In this document: positions 55,087-64,000 of the stretch, one piece after another
Numbering within the stretch: the stretch's first letter is position 1
Layout of the letters: every line of letters starts with the position of its first letter
Assembly (NCBI RefSeq): GCF_000165485.1
Contig: NC_014623.1
Coordinates: 496,001 to 560,000, forward strand
DNA: 64,000 nucleotides
Direction of reading: 5' to 3'
Source of the DNA: Stigmatella aurantiaca DW4/3-1
GTDB lineage: Bacteria > Myxococcota > Myxococcia > Myxococcales > Myxococcaceae
Translations under genes and position numbers: made by a program
Notes under the pieces: model-generated
Databases searched by the model: none
Told to the model about the DNA's origin: nothing
The model's input: the letters and a program-made list of their open reading frames with translations, nothing else

Positions 55087-57675
55087 ATGCGGATACAGAA
55101 GTGGTGGGCGGGTGCACTTGCCAGTGCGCTCGTGGGCTGTGTCGTAGGACCCTATCCAGACGATTGGGATTCCGGGGACGACCCGGGAGGCTCGGACACG
55201 GTTCCCAGCCCCTGGGAGCCCGATCCAGGCGCGTCAGGGGTGGACTTTCAGGTTGAGTTCCTGTCAGGGCCCTCGGCGCTGGGGGTGGGCTCGGTGGTGC
55301 GCGCGCGGCTGTGCAACCGGGGCACGGTGGCCGGCACCACCCAGGTCGCCTTTGTCCTGTCGAGAGATGCCCTCATCGACTCGCGCGACGCCTGGCTGGG
55401 CTCCAGCGAGAGCCTCCTGGTGCAGCCGGGCAGGTGTCTGGAAGTCAGCGCGAGCGTGGACGTGCCGAATGTCGCGGCGGGATCCTATGTGCTGGGCGCC
55501 ATCGCGGACCTGGAGGACCGGGTGCGCGAGTCGAACGAGCTGAACAACTCCCGCTCGGGCGCCAGCATTCAGGTGGACCGGACCACTCCGTCCATGCCCA
55601 GTCTGTCCTGGCGGGCGCCCAAGGCGTCGGATTCCTTGCAGGTTCCCCACTTGGTCGTCCAGGCCCCGTCCGGCGCCACCATCCGTGTCTATGCCAGTCA
55701 GAACTGCACGGGGGCGGAGGTGGCGAGCGGCGAGGCGGGCGCGGGGAACTCCTGCGAGATTCCCATCTACACGCCGGGCTACACCTCCGGGGGTTACTCG
55801 GCCCGCTCTTATAATGGTGCGGGGAGCGCTTCAGGCTGCGCCTCCATCCCGTCCTACGGCGGCGGCGGTGGGGGTGGGAGCTGCGGTGGCGGTGGCGGTG
55901 GCGGTGGCGGCGGCGGCGGTGGTTACGGCGGCCAGGGGTATGGAGATGGCGGCTCCGGTGGTGGTGGCGGAAGCTGTGATGAGACCCCGCCTGCGCCTCC
56001 GGTCATCGTCGAGGCGACCTGGCAGTACGGGAGCACCCGGCACGAACTGCGCGTGAAGGGTACCGCCGAGCCGGGAAGCACGGTGGGACTCTTCATCGAC
56101 GTGGCCTGCACGGGAACGCCTGCGGCCACCGCGACGGTGGGCCCCGATGGGAAGTTCAACCTGGTGGTGCTCGTGGATGCCTCCACCCCCGGCTCTTTGC
56201 GCCGGGTGTTCTTCGCCGCGAAGGATGCCGCGCAGAACGTCTCGACCTGCGTCGAGGGGCCCACCTATGAAACGCCCTGCGCACCGGGCTACGGCAATTG
56301 CGATGGGAACCCGGCCAACGGCTGTGAGACCGACCTCACCTCGGATGTGAACCACTGTGGTACGTGCGGAACGACTTGTCCGGGACAATCCACGACCGTG
56401 GGCGTCTGCATGGCCAGCGCGTGCACCACGGCCTGTGCTCCGGGCCGGTATGACTGTGACGGGAACGCCGCCAACGGCTGCGAGTCCGATTGCCCGTGCG
56501 CTCCGGCCGCGTGCACCATTGATCGCCCGGCGGAGCTGGTCATCACCTCTCTCTCCGTGGTGGAGGACCCCGTGCGGACCGCGCCGGGAGGCGCCTGGCA
56601 CTTCGGCACGCTGATGAAGGCGATGGCGGGCAACCAGGATCCGTCCACGCTCGTGCGCCAGTGGTTGCGCACCTGGAACTCGGCGCAGACGGTCAATGGC
56701 ATGACCTTGCCGGCCCGCGCGCAGATGCAGACGCTGGTGCTCGGGCCCTGGGAGCAGCGCAGCGGCGGGGCCAACAAGCCGCTGGATTTCAGCACGGCGC
56801 CGTTCCGGCTCCTGGCCATCATCAACCGGATGGACTTGCGCGAGCCGGGTGTCCAGGCGGGTGAAGGGCGCTTCGTCTTCGGCGTGCTCGACACGCAGGG
56901 CAAGCCGCTCGAGTTCACCCTCATCCTGGAGTACACGCTGCCAGGAAGCAGCCCGGAGGCCATCCTGGCCTGGGCGCGGGATTGGCACACCCTGGGGCAG
57001 CTCGGCTTGGGCAGCGCCAACTACAAGGCGAAGCTGCAGCAGATCACCGATCGCTTCACGATGGCGGGGGTGATGCCCACCCGGCCTTTCGGCAGTGCGA
57101 TCAACCAGGTCCGCACGAACGAAGCCGCGCTGTCGACCTTGTGGGAGATGCGGGAGTTCGTCCTGTCGGTGGAAGGCCTGAAGCCGACCGCGATGGCGTT
57201 GACGCCCGACTTTGGCTTCAACAACTCGGCCTCCCTGGGCAACTTCATCCGCGCGAACGAGGCGGCCATCCTCGCCGAGCAGTACCAGGTGCCGACGGTT
57301 TTCTCGGGGGCGCCCTTCCTGGCGGCGGCCGCGAGGGTTCCGGATGAGAACTTCTTCTGGCGTGCGCCCTCGGTCAGCGTCGAGGCCCGGCACAAGTTCT
57401 CGCTGAACACCTGCAGCGGGTGCCATTCGGGTGAGACGAAGACGGAGTTCACGCACATCCTCCCGCGGTCCGCGGGGCAGGCCTCGAACCTGTCCCTCTT
57501 CATGCGGGGGATCTCGGTGAAGGACCCGCTGTCGAACGTGACGCGGACCTTCAATGACATGGGCCGCCGTGCCGAGGACATGGCCGCGCTGGTGTGCGGC
57601 AGCGGGACCTCCTTGAACGCCAGCCTGACGGGGGTTCCACCGGCCTCCAACCTGCCCCGGTCCCGCGTGCACTGA
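55087..57675 (+). CDS. CARDB/Gly-rich/Cys-repeat lipoprotein with c-type-like CxxCH end
   Basis: An 862-residue secreted lipoprotein. The start at 55087 gives MRIQKWWAGALASALVGC with the lipobox Cys at 18. Domain order: acidic linker; CARDB module (VDFQVEFLSGPSALGVGSVV onward, about 55-165); a Pro/Ser bridge; a Gly-rich tract (about 258-297) with spaced Cys; an Ig-like module (TWQYGSTRHELRVKGTAEPG); two myxobacterial 'CDGNPANGCETD' Cys-rich repeats; a large C-terminal domain (about 480-862). The C-terminal domain includes LNTCSGCHSGETKTEFTHIL, a CxxCH motif that may bind heme c. Similar large lipoproteins occur in many myxobacteria, with unknown role. Confidence 0.8.
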   Translation: MRIQKWWAGALASALVGCVVGPYPDDWDSGDDPGGSDTVPSPWEPDPGASGVDFQVEFLSGPSALGVGSVVRARLCNRGTVAGTTQVAFVLSRDALIDSRDAWLGSSESLLVQPGRCLEVSASVDVPNVAAGSYVLGAIADLEDRVRESNELNNSRSGASIQVDRTTPSMPSLSWRAPKASDSLQVPHLVVQAPSGATIRVYASQNCTGAEVASGEAGAGNSCEIPIYTPGYTSGGYSARSYNGAGSASGCASIPSYGGGGGGGSCGGGGGGGGGGGGGYGGQGYGDGGSGGGGGSCDETPPAPPVIVEATWQYGSTRHELRVKGTAEPGSTVGLFIDVACTGTPAATATVGPDGKFNLVVLVDASTPGSLRRVFFAAKDAAQNVSTCVEGPTYETPCAPGYGNCDGNPANGCETDLTSDVNHCGTCGTTCPGQSTTVGVCMASACTTACAPGRYDCDGNAANGCESDCPCAPAACTIDRPAELVITSLSVVEDPVRTAPGGAWHFGTLMKAMAGNQDPSTLVRQWLRTWNSAQTVNGMTLPARAQMQTLVLGPWEQRSGGANKPLDFSTAPFRLLAIINRMDLREPGVQAGEGRFVFGVLDTQGKPLEFTLILEYTLPGSSPEAILAWARDWHTLGQLGLGSANYKAKLQQITDRFTMAGVMPTRPFGSAINQVRTNEAALSTLWEMREFVLSVEGLKPTAMALTPDFGFNNSASLGNFIRANEAAILAEQYQVPTVFSGAPFLAAAARVPDENFFWRAPSVSVEARHKFSLNTCSGCHSGETKTEFTHILPRSAGQASNLSLFMRGISVKDPLSNVTRTFNDMGRRAEDMAALVCGSGTSLNASLTGVPPASNLPRSRVH
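55858..55975 (+). repeat. Gly-rich coding microrepeat
   Basis: A GGC/GGT codon tract encoding more than 30 Gly residues with two Cys (GGGSCGGG, SCDET). It is the flexible linker of the surrounding lipoprotein. Replication slippage could change its length. Confidence 0.7.
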
Positions 57676-57694
57676 GGTTCTTTCACACGCGGGA

Positions 57695-57721
57695 GGGCTG
57701 AGCCGGGGGAAGGCTCAGCCC
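57695..57721. terminator. Bidirectional terminator between the convergent lipoprotein and RNA-repair genes
   Basis: GGGCTGAGCC (57695-57704) and GGCTCAGCCC (57712-57721) form a perfect 10-base stem with a 7-base loop. The stem covers the stop codon of the minus-strand gene (TGA at 57715-57717). It lies 19 bases beyond the plus-strand stop. No long T-tract is seen, so efficiency is uncertain. Confidence 0.5.
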
Positions 57722-60700
57722 GCGGTGAACCGGACGGAGAGCGAGGCGCCTGGGGGACGGTGGCTCCAGGCGTGAAAGGACTCGCGGAACTCGTCCAACG
57801 CCCGTTGGAGCGGAGCCCCTGGATGGTGTGAGAGGGCCTGCCCCGCCTCGGGTCCTTGGGCGGACAGGCCGATGCGGAAGGGGCCCTCGGGCTGAGAAGG
57901 AGGGAAAGGGCGGAGGAAGAGCCGCCGATCTCCCTCCAGCCGGTACACCAAGGCCGTGAGGTGCCCGAGAATCCAGCCCGCGGCCACCTGCCGGTCTTCG
58001 TGGGCCTTCGCCTCGACGGAGACCACCACCTGGGCCGCCGTGGGGCCGGGAATCTCCACGGGCGCGAACAGGGCATCCCACGCTTCGGCCGTTCCTTCCT
58101 GGCGAGCCCGCCGCAGCGCTTCGCTGGCGCGAGCGAGTTCCTCACGAAGGACGCGGAGCGTCGAGCGCGACACATTGCGCGCGGTATTGCGCGGCGGCAG
58201 CGCGGGCGCCACCACGGGCATCTGGTCGCGCTTTCCCTCGGGGACATAGCGCGCGGTCCCAGGGGTGAGGGTGACCGGCAGAGGCCACGGCCAGGCCGCG
58301 AACATCTCGAAGAAGTAGTCGAGCAACTGCTCCTCGGTGCGGGAGGAGTCCCGTGGCGCACGCATGCAGGCCCAGGCGGTCAGCACGGCCCAGGAGAATC
58401 CTCCCAGGTAGCCCAGCGCATGGGAGTACACCCCCCGGGCTTTCGCCCACGTCTTCACGGCTCGCAGAAGGGTGCGGAATCGCTCGAGGTCTGCTTCCTC
58501 CCGGCCAACGCACTCAAGCAGTGCGTCCGTGTCCGCCCAGCCCGTGAGCGAGCGGAATCCCGCGAGATCCAGCCGCTCGCCTTGCCGTGCCAGCAGCTCC
58601 GCGGGTGGGCAGGGCGCCACGCCCTCGGGCCGGCTCGCGTAGGACACGTCGAAATGCACCCCCCCGAGCGACAGCTTTACCAGCGGAATGGCGGCATCGG
58701 CGATGAAGCGAGCCCCTTCACAGTCTTTCTCCTGGGTGAGCGCCTGGAGAAGCGCACCCGCGAAATCCTCGCGAGACAGGTGGGCGGGGCCGATGACCAC
58801 GGCATCCACATCGCTGCCCGTGCCGCTCGTTCCCATCAGGAACGAGCCATAGGGGTACAGCTCCAGGCCCAGCCGGGAGCACACCTCGTTCAGCCGCTTC
58901 ACGGCCTGAATCCGCGCCCGATGGGCCTCGCTGGATTCCCAACCTTCTCGTGCGGACAGGGCATCATGGAGGGTTGACCGGGGCTCGGAGAGGGAGCGCT
59001 TGGCTCTGCCAAGGGCGATGCGCCGTCTCACCTCGAAGGGATCGTTGCCGCGTCGGCTGATCAGACAGACCTCTCGGGCTTCAAAGGAGAGAGGATGCCA
59101 GTCCCGCTCCCAGGCGGAGAGTTTCTGCCGGATGTCCGAAAGGCTCGAACGAGGGAACTGTCCGACGCTCAGATGGGGCGTGAAGCCCTGCTTGGACTTG
59201 CGGCCCTGCTCATCGCACTGGGGCAGTGCCGCCTCGAGCACGGCTTGCAAGGACTTCAATGCGCCACGAGGGTGCTCCTCCGGCTGGAGCCAGGCGGTCA
59301 CGCTGCCGGGGTGCTCGAAGAAGCTGAACCCAGTGAGCGTCACCTGAAACGGCTCAAGATGTTTCAGGGCCTCCGCGATAAGCGCCTCGGCCTCCAGGAA
59401 GTGCTCTTCCGGGACGAAGGGGTAGAGCAACGTCACATGGGGCATCCACCGCTGATAGTTCCGGTCGTGCTGCGCGCGCAGAGGCTGAATGGGGCCCCAT
59501 TGGGCTTCAGGGGGAATGAGCACCACGGCGGATTCGTGCACGGGGGCTGCCAGGTGAACCCGTGAGACCGCGGGCGAGCGCGTCTCTCCTCGGTGAAGAA
59601 TGCACCTCACCCCGAAATGATCCGAAGTGAAGAGCGGGCCGCCTGCTGGCGCTTCTGGGGCTGGCAGGGGCGTCTCGCCAAAGAGTGTCACGGCGCGGGG
59701 CGTGAGCCGGCCCGACGGAGAGCGCACAAGCACTCGGTCCAAGCGCTGGCGCCGCCCCGAGACGGTCATCACCGTGGCGAGCCCGTTCCGTTCGGGATCA
59801 AAGGTATATCCAGGCTCTCCAGGCCGCAGCAGGGGCCAGACGTCGGTGAAGCCGTGCTGGGCGAAGGCGTGGCCCTCGGGGGCGTCCTCGCTGAAGTTGA
59901 AGTCTCCTGCCAGCACCACATCGGGCGAATGGAGGCCCTGTGTCCCGAGCGCATTCGCCCAGCCGACAATCGCCCGGAGTTGAGCGGCTCGCGAACTGCT
60001 GGAGGCGTGAGCACGGTGGCTTGTCAGGTGAAGGGTGGCCACCCACAGCGTGCCGCCCTTCAGCCGGATCTCCCCGGCGATCACGCGCTTGTCGCGAGAG
60101 AAGACACACTGGCTCAGGGAGGCAAAAGGGAACCGCGAGAGGAGAAGCTGGCCGTAGGGCGTGACGGTGGCGGCTCCAGGCCCTTCCGAGAGGAAGTAGT
60201 GCTCGCGGATCCAAGGTGTCTCCAGGAGCGCGCGGAGAAAGGGCTCGGTGACTTCCTGAAGGGCGATGATGTCGGCATCGGCCGAGCGCAACAGGGAGAG
60301 GGCCGCGGGGATGCGCCGCGGGGTGTCGAGAAGCTCCGCCTCGTGAAGATCGAAGAGGACGTTGAAGGTGGCGACGGTGAGCTCCTCCGGGGGAGGGAGG
60401 GCCCCAGGGCTCGCGGCGCTGGAGGGAACATGCTCGCACCAGGCGCCTTCACGCGAGTCATAATGGTACGAGGGAAGCGGCGAGAACACGGGCGCTGCTT
60501 CGTCCGGGGACACGCTGGAGGCAGGGGCCGGCTCGGCTGGACCCGAGGCGAGGGCGTCCAGCAGATCGGTGCGGCTCTTCCGGTCCCACACCTTGTGGGT
60601 TCCCCGGCGGAAGTACCAGACGCGGTGCCAGGGAATTTCCCCATCGGGGACGAAGGCCGCGAAGGGCACCTCTTCCATCTCGCCGGCGTGCGCGTCATAG

Positions 60701-60789
60701 CCGATGACGAACTCGCGGGCATCGAACCGCGGATCCCAGCGAATGCGATGGTAGACCTCGCGGCTGGGGGTGAAACGCTCGTGGGACAT
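57715..60789 (-). CDS. Four-domain RNA-repair-like fusion: MJ1316 + EEP nuclease + 2H phosphoesterase + PAP-type nucleotidyltransferase
   Basis: A 1024-residue cytoplasmic protein starting MSHERFTPSREVYHRIRWDP at 60787-60789. (1) Residues about 8-70 are an MJ1316/DUF504 domain, thought to recognise cyclic RNA ends (FVIGYDAHAGEMEEVPFAAF, IPWHRVWYFRRGTHKVWDR). (2) About 137-398 is an endonuclease/exonuclease/phosphatase domain: TFNVLFD (141-147), LQEV (177-180), HLTSH (254-258), GDFNF (295-299), SDH (389-391). (3) About 418-595 is a 2H phosphoesterase/RNA ligase: HVTLLYPF (451-458) and HLSVGQF (539-545). (4) About 600-1024 is a nucleotidyltransferase of the poly(A)-polymerase type: GSF...GTGSDVDAVV (648-665) and HFDVSY (712-717). 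Family knowledge suggests RNA end processing, ligation or tailing. All key residues look intact. Confidence 0.88.
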   Translation of the reverse strand: MSHERFTPSREVYHRIRWDPRFDAREFVIGYDAHAGEMEEVPFAAFVPDGEIPWHRVWYFRRGTHKVWDRKSRTDLLDALASGPAEPAPASSVSPDEAAPVFSPLPSYHYDSREGAWCEHVPSSAASPGALPPPEELTVATFNVLFDLHEAELLDTPRRIPAALSLLRSADADIIALQEVTEPFLRALLETPWIREHYFLSEGPGAATVTPYGQLLLSRFPFASLSQCVFSRDKRVIAGEIRLKGGTLWVATLHLTSHRAHASSSSRAAQLRAIVGWANALGTQGLHSPDVVLAGDFNFSEDAPEGHAFAQHGFTDVWPLLRPGEPGYTFDPERNGLATVMTVSGRRQRLDRVLVRSPSGRLTPRAVTLFGETPLPAPEAPAGGPLFTSDHFGVRCILHRGETRSPAVSRVHLAAPVHESAVVLIPPEAQWGPIQPLRAQHDRNYQRWMPHVTLLYPFVPEEHFLEAEALIAEALKHLEPFQVTLTGFSFFEHPGSVTAWLQPEEHPRGALKSLQAVLEAALPQCDEQGRKSKQGFTPHLSVGQFPRSSLSDIRQKLSAWERDWHPLSFEAREVCLISRRGNDPFEVRRRIALGRAKRSLSEPRSTLHDALSAREGWESSEAHRARIQAVKRLNEVCSRLGLELYPYGSFLMGTSGTGSDVDAVVIGPAHLSREDFAGALLQALTQEKDCEGARFIADAAIPLVKLSLGGVHFDVSYASRPEGVAPCPPAELLARQGERLDLAGFRSLTGWADTDALLECVGREEADLERFRTLLRAVKTWAKARGVYSHALGYLGGFSWAVLTAWACMRAPRDSSRTEEQLLDYFFEMFAAWPWPLPVTLTPGTARYVPEGKRDQMPVVAPALPPRNTARNVSRSTLRVLREELARASEALRRARQEGTAEAWDALFAPVEIPGPTAAQVVVSVEAKAHEDRQVAAGWILGHLTALVYRLEGDRRLFLRPFPPSQPEGPFRIGLSAQGPEAGQALSHHPGAPLQRALDEFRESFHAWSHRPPGASLSVRFTAG

Positions 60790-61141
60790 GGCGGAGCTCT
60801 CTAGAGAGATGGATGACCCGGGAAGGCCCTTGTTCTGGGCCAGGCCACACCGAGTGCACGAGCGGAGTTTCGCGCGCCGCCCCTGACGCGAGGGAGGGGC
60901 GCAAGCTGACACGTTTGAAGGCCAGGAGGGCAGCCAGGCACACGGGATCCGGCCCATTTCCCCTGCGGATTGCCCTGGTCTCGGAAAATTCCACAGCAGC
61001 TTGGACAGGCCCGATTTTCAGGCGTCCCCGGCGATGGAAACGAGATTGTAGGTGTTCCTGCCCGGTTGCCATGTCGAGTAAAAAACGGGGGTTGCCGCGC
61101 TGAGCTTCACGCGCGGGCCTTCCTTTTGCCCAGAGGCGTGC
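60790..61141. other. Divergent gene-free region
   Basis: These 352 bases between the RNA-repair gene and the Ig-like repeat lipoprotein gene hold no gene that I can support. Both divergent promoters must lie here. The stretch near 60985-61020 is a little less GC-rich and is a candidate for the plus-strand promoter, but I could not pick a clear -10/-35 pair. No tRNA, palindrome or repeat of note was found. Confidence 0.5.
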
Positions 61142-64000
61142 ATGGCATCTCCTTCCTTCTCAATCCGCTGGTGCCTCACGCTGGGCGCCCTTGTGCTGGG
61201 GCTGGCCTCCGGCTGTTCGACGGAAAGCACGCCGCCCAAGCCGCCGCCCCCCACCCGGGACTTGCCGGACGTGGAGCGCTCCTCGGTGGACGTGGACCGA
61301 ACCACGGCGGTCAGGGCTGACGGCCTGGACGAAGTCACCATCACCGTCACCGTGCTCAAGAGCGATGGCACCCCGTTGCCGGAGCGCGAGGTCACGCTGC
61401 AAGCCTCCGGTGAGGGGCACACGTTCTCGCCGCCCTCGGGCCGGACGGATGAGAAGGGCGTGCTGGTGTCGAAGCTGGTTTCCCGTGTTCCGGGACTGAA
61501 GCAGGTGACAGCGTCGGTCGCTGCCGAGGGAAAGCCGGTGGTGCTGGGACGCGCGCCCACGGTCCAGTTCGTCGAGACCGTGACGCCGAGGATCGCCAAG
61601 CTGGTCTTCAGGGGAACGAATCTCGACAGCGTGGCGGGGTCGCCGCTGAAGTCTCAATGGGAGGTGGAACTCCAGGACGAGGCTGGCGCCGTGGTGCGCG
61701 GTTCGACGTCCTTGGTGCGGGTGGAGGTGGCTTCGGGGCCGTCCGCGGAGCTCAAGGGGACAACGGAGGTCAGCGCGGTGGACGGCGTGGCGCGCTTCAC
61801 CGAGCTCGTCATCGAGAAGGCGGGTGACTATTCGCTCCGGGCAAAGGCGGGAACCGTCACGGGGCAGAGTCCCTCGTTTCGCGTGGTGCCCGCGGCGGCC
61901 TCCGTCGCGGAGCTAACGGGGCTGCCAGCGGAGACGGTGGCGGGTGGCACGGTGGGGGCGCAGGTCCTGCTGCGCGACGCATTCGCCAACGTGGCGACGA
62001 ACTACACGGGCACCTTGCGCATCTTTTCGTCGGATTCCACGGCGGTGCTGCCGGCGGATCTCGTCTTCAAGAGCACGGATCAGGGAAGGATGTCGTTCGA
62101 GGGGGTGTCCCTGCACAAGGCGGGGACCCAGCGGGTGGGGGTGGAGGACAGAGCGACCGGCCTGCTCAAGACCGAAGTGGAGATCGCGGTGAGGGCAGGC
62201 AATGCCGCCCGGCTCGCCTTCGCTCAGGCGATTGGACAGCACTCCGTGCGTGCCCAGTTGAGCGGTGTTCGGGTCGTCCTCAATGACATATATGGCAATG
62301 CGTCCTCGGGGTCCGGTCTGCCGGTGACGGTGGCGCTCTCGCCGGGAAGTGGAACGCTGGAGGGGATGGCCACGGTGGCGTCGGTGAACGGCGTGGTCAC
62401 CTTCTCCAACCTGAGCATTGCCCAGGAGGGCACGTACACCCTGGCCGCCACGGCGTCCGGGCTGGAGGGTGCCAGCAGTGCCGCGTTCCCGATCGTGGAC
62501 GATGTGGCCCCCGCCACACCCGTGCTCTCGCAGGGGAACACCACGGGCTCCTCCATTGCCGTGGAGTGGATCGCCGTGGGCGATGATGGACCACAAGGCA
62601 CCGCCGTCAGTCAGGAACTGCGCTATGCGACCACGCCCATTGTCACCGAGGGGGACTTTGCGGCGGCCACGTTGGCGTTCAACGCGGCACCCAAGGCGGC
62701 GGGAAGTGCCGAGCAGGCCACGATCGCCAATCTCTCGGTGGGGACCACGTACCATGTTGTGCTGAAGGTGACGGACAACGCGGGCAACTCGGTGCGCTCG
62801 GCTTCGCGGGCGTTCTCCACCAGTGATCCAAGCGTGGAGAAGCTGGCCTTCACCGTGCAGCCGGCGAATGGCACCGCGGGTGTGGCGCTGGCGGATGTGA
62901 AGGTGGCGCTTCAAGACGCGGCTGGCAACACCGTGGGCAGCGCCACGCTGGCCGTCACGCTGGACCTGGCCGAGGATGTGCCCTTCACGCCGGTGACGGT
63001 GAACGCGGTTGCCGGCATCGCGACCTTCTCCGGCCTCACCTTGAATCAGGTGGGAACGTACCACTTCAAGGCGTCTTCCAGCGCTCTGCCCGAAGTGCAG
63101 AGCGGGCCCTTCACCATCCAGGCCGCGGCTGCGGCCCGCCTGGATCTGGTGGGGTGGGTGGGGCCTGTCACCTCGGGGGTGCCGGGCAGTGTCGAGGTGA
63201 AGGCCTTCGATGCATTCGGCAACGTGGCCACTGGCTACACGGGCACGGTGCGCTTCACGTCCACGGATCCCCAGGCGACCTTGCCGCAGAACTACACCTT
63301 CACCGCCGGGGATGAAGGGCACAAGGCCTTCACCAACGTGGTCCTGCGGACGGTGGGCTCGCAAACGGTGACGGTGGAAGACACCGGGAACGCGTCGCTC
63401 CAGGACGCACTGACGGTGGAGGTGGGCAGTGGCTCGGTGGAGGAACTGGTGCTCGAGGTTCTCACGGCACCCGTTCAGGCGGGCAGTCCGTTCTCCGTGA
63501 CCGTCACGCTTCGGGATGGCAGTGGGAACATCGCCACGGGCTACACGGGAACGGTGAGCTTTGGCTCCAGCGATGGCCAGGTGACGCTGCCTGCGGACTA
63601 CACGTTCACCGCGACGGACGCGGGACAGAAGACGTTCACCGGGCTCGTGCTGCGCACCTCGGGCCCGCAGTCGCTCACCGCGCATGACACGGTGGCCACC
63701 GAACTCACGGACACCAAGCCGCTCACCGTGACGGAGGGCGCCACCACGCGCCTGCTGCTCTCCGCCCCCGCGACGTCCACCGCCGGGGCCTCTTTCAGCG
63801 TGACGGTCAGCGCGCGAGACGCGTTCAACAACGTGGTGCCGGGTTACACGGGCACCGTGTCTTTCACCTCCGATGATGCCCAGGCCGAGCTGCCAGCGGC
63901 CTACACGTTCATTTCGAGCGATGCGGGTCAACGGGTGTTCAGCATCACCTTGGACACGTCGGGGACACGGCAGGTGCAGGTGACGGATGGCACGTACACC
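61142..64000 (+). CDS. Giant Ig-like repeat lipoprotein (partial, C-terminus beyond window)
   Basis: An open frame of 953 codons from the ATG at 61142 to the end of the window. It is easy to overlook because it has no stop inside the window. It begins MASPSFSIRWCLTLGALVLG and has a lipobox SGCSTE (Cys 25). The repeats are Big_1/invasin-type beta-sandwiches: SVDVDRTTAVRADGLDEVTI, then several 110- to 140-residue units ending with phrases like NVATGYTGTVRFTSTDPQAT, NIATGYTGTVSFGSSDGQVT and NVVPGYTGTVSFTSDDAQAE. One fibronectin-III unit lies around residue 455-555 (PATPVLSQGNTTGSSIAVEW). Such proteins are long adhesins or surface scaffolds. No enzymatic domain is visible so far. Confidence 0.85.
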   Translation, partial: MASPSFSIRWCLTLGALVLGLASGCSTESTPPKPPPPTRDLPDVERSSVDVDRTTAVRADGLDEVTITVTVLKSDGTPLPEREVTLQASGEGHTFSPPSGRTDEKGVLVSKLVSRVPGLKQVTASVAAEGKPVVLGRAPTVQFVETVTPRIAKLVFRGTNLDSVAGSPLKSQWEVELQDEAGAVVRGSTSLVRVEVASGPSAELKGTTEVSAVDGVARFTELVIEKAGDYSLRAKAGTVTGQSPSFRVVPAAASVAELTGLPAETVAGGTVGAQVLLRDAFANVATNYTGTLRIFSSDSTAVLPADLVFKSTDQGRMSFEGVSLHKAGTQRVGVEDRATGLLKTEVEIAVRAGNAARLAFAQAIGQHSVRAQLSGVRVVLNDIYGNASSGSGLPVTVALSPGSGTLEGMATVASVNGVVTFSNLSIAQEGTYTLAATASGLEGASSAAFPIVDDVAPATPVLSQGNTTGSSIAVEWIAVGDDGPQGTAVSQELRYATTPIVTEGDFAAATLAFNAAPKAAGSAEQATIANLSVGTTYHVVLKVTDNAGNSVRSASRAFSTSDPSVEKLAFTVQPANGTAGVALADVKVALQDAAGNTVGSATLAVTLDLAEDVPFTPVTVNAVAGIATFSGLTLNQVGTYHFKASSSALPEVQSGPFTIQAAAAARLDLVGWVGPVTSGVPGSVEVKAFDAFGNVATGYTGTVRFTSTDPQATLPQNYTFTAGDEGHKAFTNVVLRTVGSQTVTVEDTGNASLQDALTVEVGSGSVEELVLEVLTAPVQAGSPFSVTVTLRDGSGNIATGYTGTVSFGSSDGQVTLPADYTFTATDAGQKTFTGLVLRTSGPQSLTAHDTVATELTDTKPLTVTEGATTRLLLSAPATSTAGASFSVTVSARDAFNNVVPGYTGTVSFTSDDAQAELPAAYTFISSDAGQRVFSITLDTSGTRQVQVTDGTYT

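Noticed and set aside
55858..55975. GGC/GGT tract considered as a structural DNA element
   Set aside because: It is an in-frame Gly codon run inside a lipoprotein gene.
61913..63931. A 672-codon minus-strand frame
   Set aside because: Antisense to the Ig-like repeat lipoprotein, whose plus frame has a signal peptide, a lipobox and repeated beta-sandwich units.
1..64000. tRNA, rRNA, riboswitch, insertion sequence or prophage genes
   Set aside because: Scanning the gaps by eye gave no cloverleaf, transposase, integrase, terminal repeats or known riboswitch core. Short or degenerate elements could have been missed.

Overview
This is about 64 kb of very GC-rich DNA with dense genes, short gaps, frequent ATGA/GTGA stop-start overlaps and GTG starts. 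It is a chromosomal segment of a myxobacterium. The DUF2378 protein (a myxobacterial paralogous family), the many lipoproteins, the PilZ/sigma-54 activator, the multi-receiver signalling proteins and the SBBP, CARDB and 'NGCET' secreted proteins all point to Myxococcota, probably the Cystobacter/Archangium/Stigmatella branch (the genus is inference). I see no rRNA, tRNA, insertion sequence, prophage, CRISPR array or integrase. The genes at both ends run off the window.

Layout. 1-6.3 kb: end of a polar low-complexity protein gene, a pair of ArsA/Get3-like ATPases, an uncharacterised protein, a GNAT enzyme, a ROK sugar kinase and a secreted protein with a strict six-Cys motif repeated three times. 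6.5-13.5 kb: a cytochrome P450, two small proteins, a large Hpt/receiver/degenerate-GGDEF signalling protein, a DUF4424 protein, a GNAT enzyme and a lipoprotein. 13.5-19.9 kb: a metal/heme island of six lipoprotein or heme genes, with two MauG-like di-heme enzymes each next to an MbnP-type protein (the 'metallo-mystery pair' arrangement). 20-24.3 kb: an exported Mn-type superoxide dismutase, then an operon resembling the Bacillus sporulation-delaying-protein system (sdpC-like toxin precursor, sdpA, sdpB) that ends in a YhfC-type intramembrane protease gene. It has a recognisable promoter and a stem-loop at the predicted 5' end of the mRNA. 24.3-28.6 kb: a three-repeat protein, a catalase-fold protein divergent from Ohr across a perfect inverted repeat, a SixA-like phosphatase and a shortened Na/Pi-cotransporter-like protein. 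28.7-36.5 kb: an M1 peptidase, an aldo/keto reductase divergent from an HxlR-regulator/M28-peptidase/beta-propeller operon, and a SOUL protein.

36.6-46 kb: a 1171-residue multimodular secreted right-handed beta-helix protein with several carbohydrate-binding modules, a COG4637-like ATPase, a membrane/helix-hairpin-helix protein, and the pentose-phosphate genes tkt and rpiB. 46-52.5 kb: a histone-H1-like Lys/Ala/Pro repeat protein with a Cys/His cluster, a protein ending in a canonical SSB-type acidic tail, a membrane serine hydrolase, a PilZ-sigma-54 activator and a DUF2378 protein. 52.5-64 kb: a response regulator plus hybrid histidine kinase, a large Cys/Gly-rich lipoprotein, a 1024-residue four-domain RNA-repair-like fusion (MJ1316 + EEP nuclease + 2H phosphoesterase + poly(A)-polymerase-like nucleotidyltransferase), and the start of a giant Ig-like repeat lipoprotein.

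The most notable systems are the sdp-like operon with its intramembrane protease, the RNA-repair fusion protein and the double MbnH/MbnP-type island. All functional assignments come from reading motifs by eye. No database search was run.
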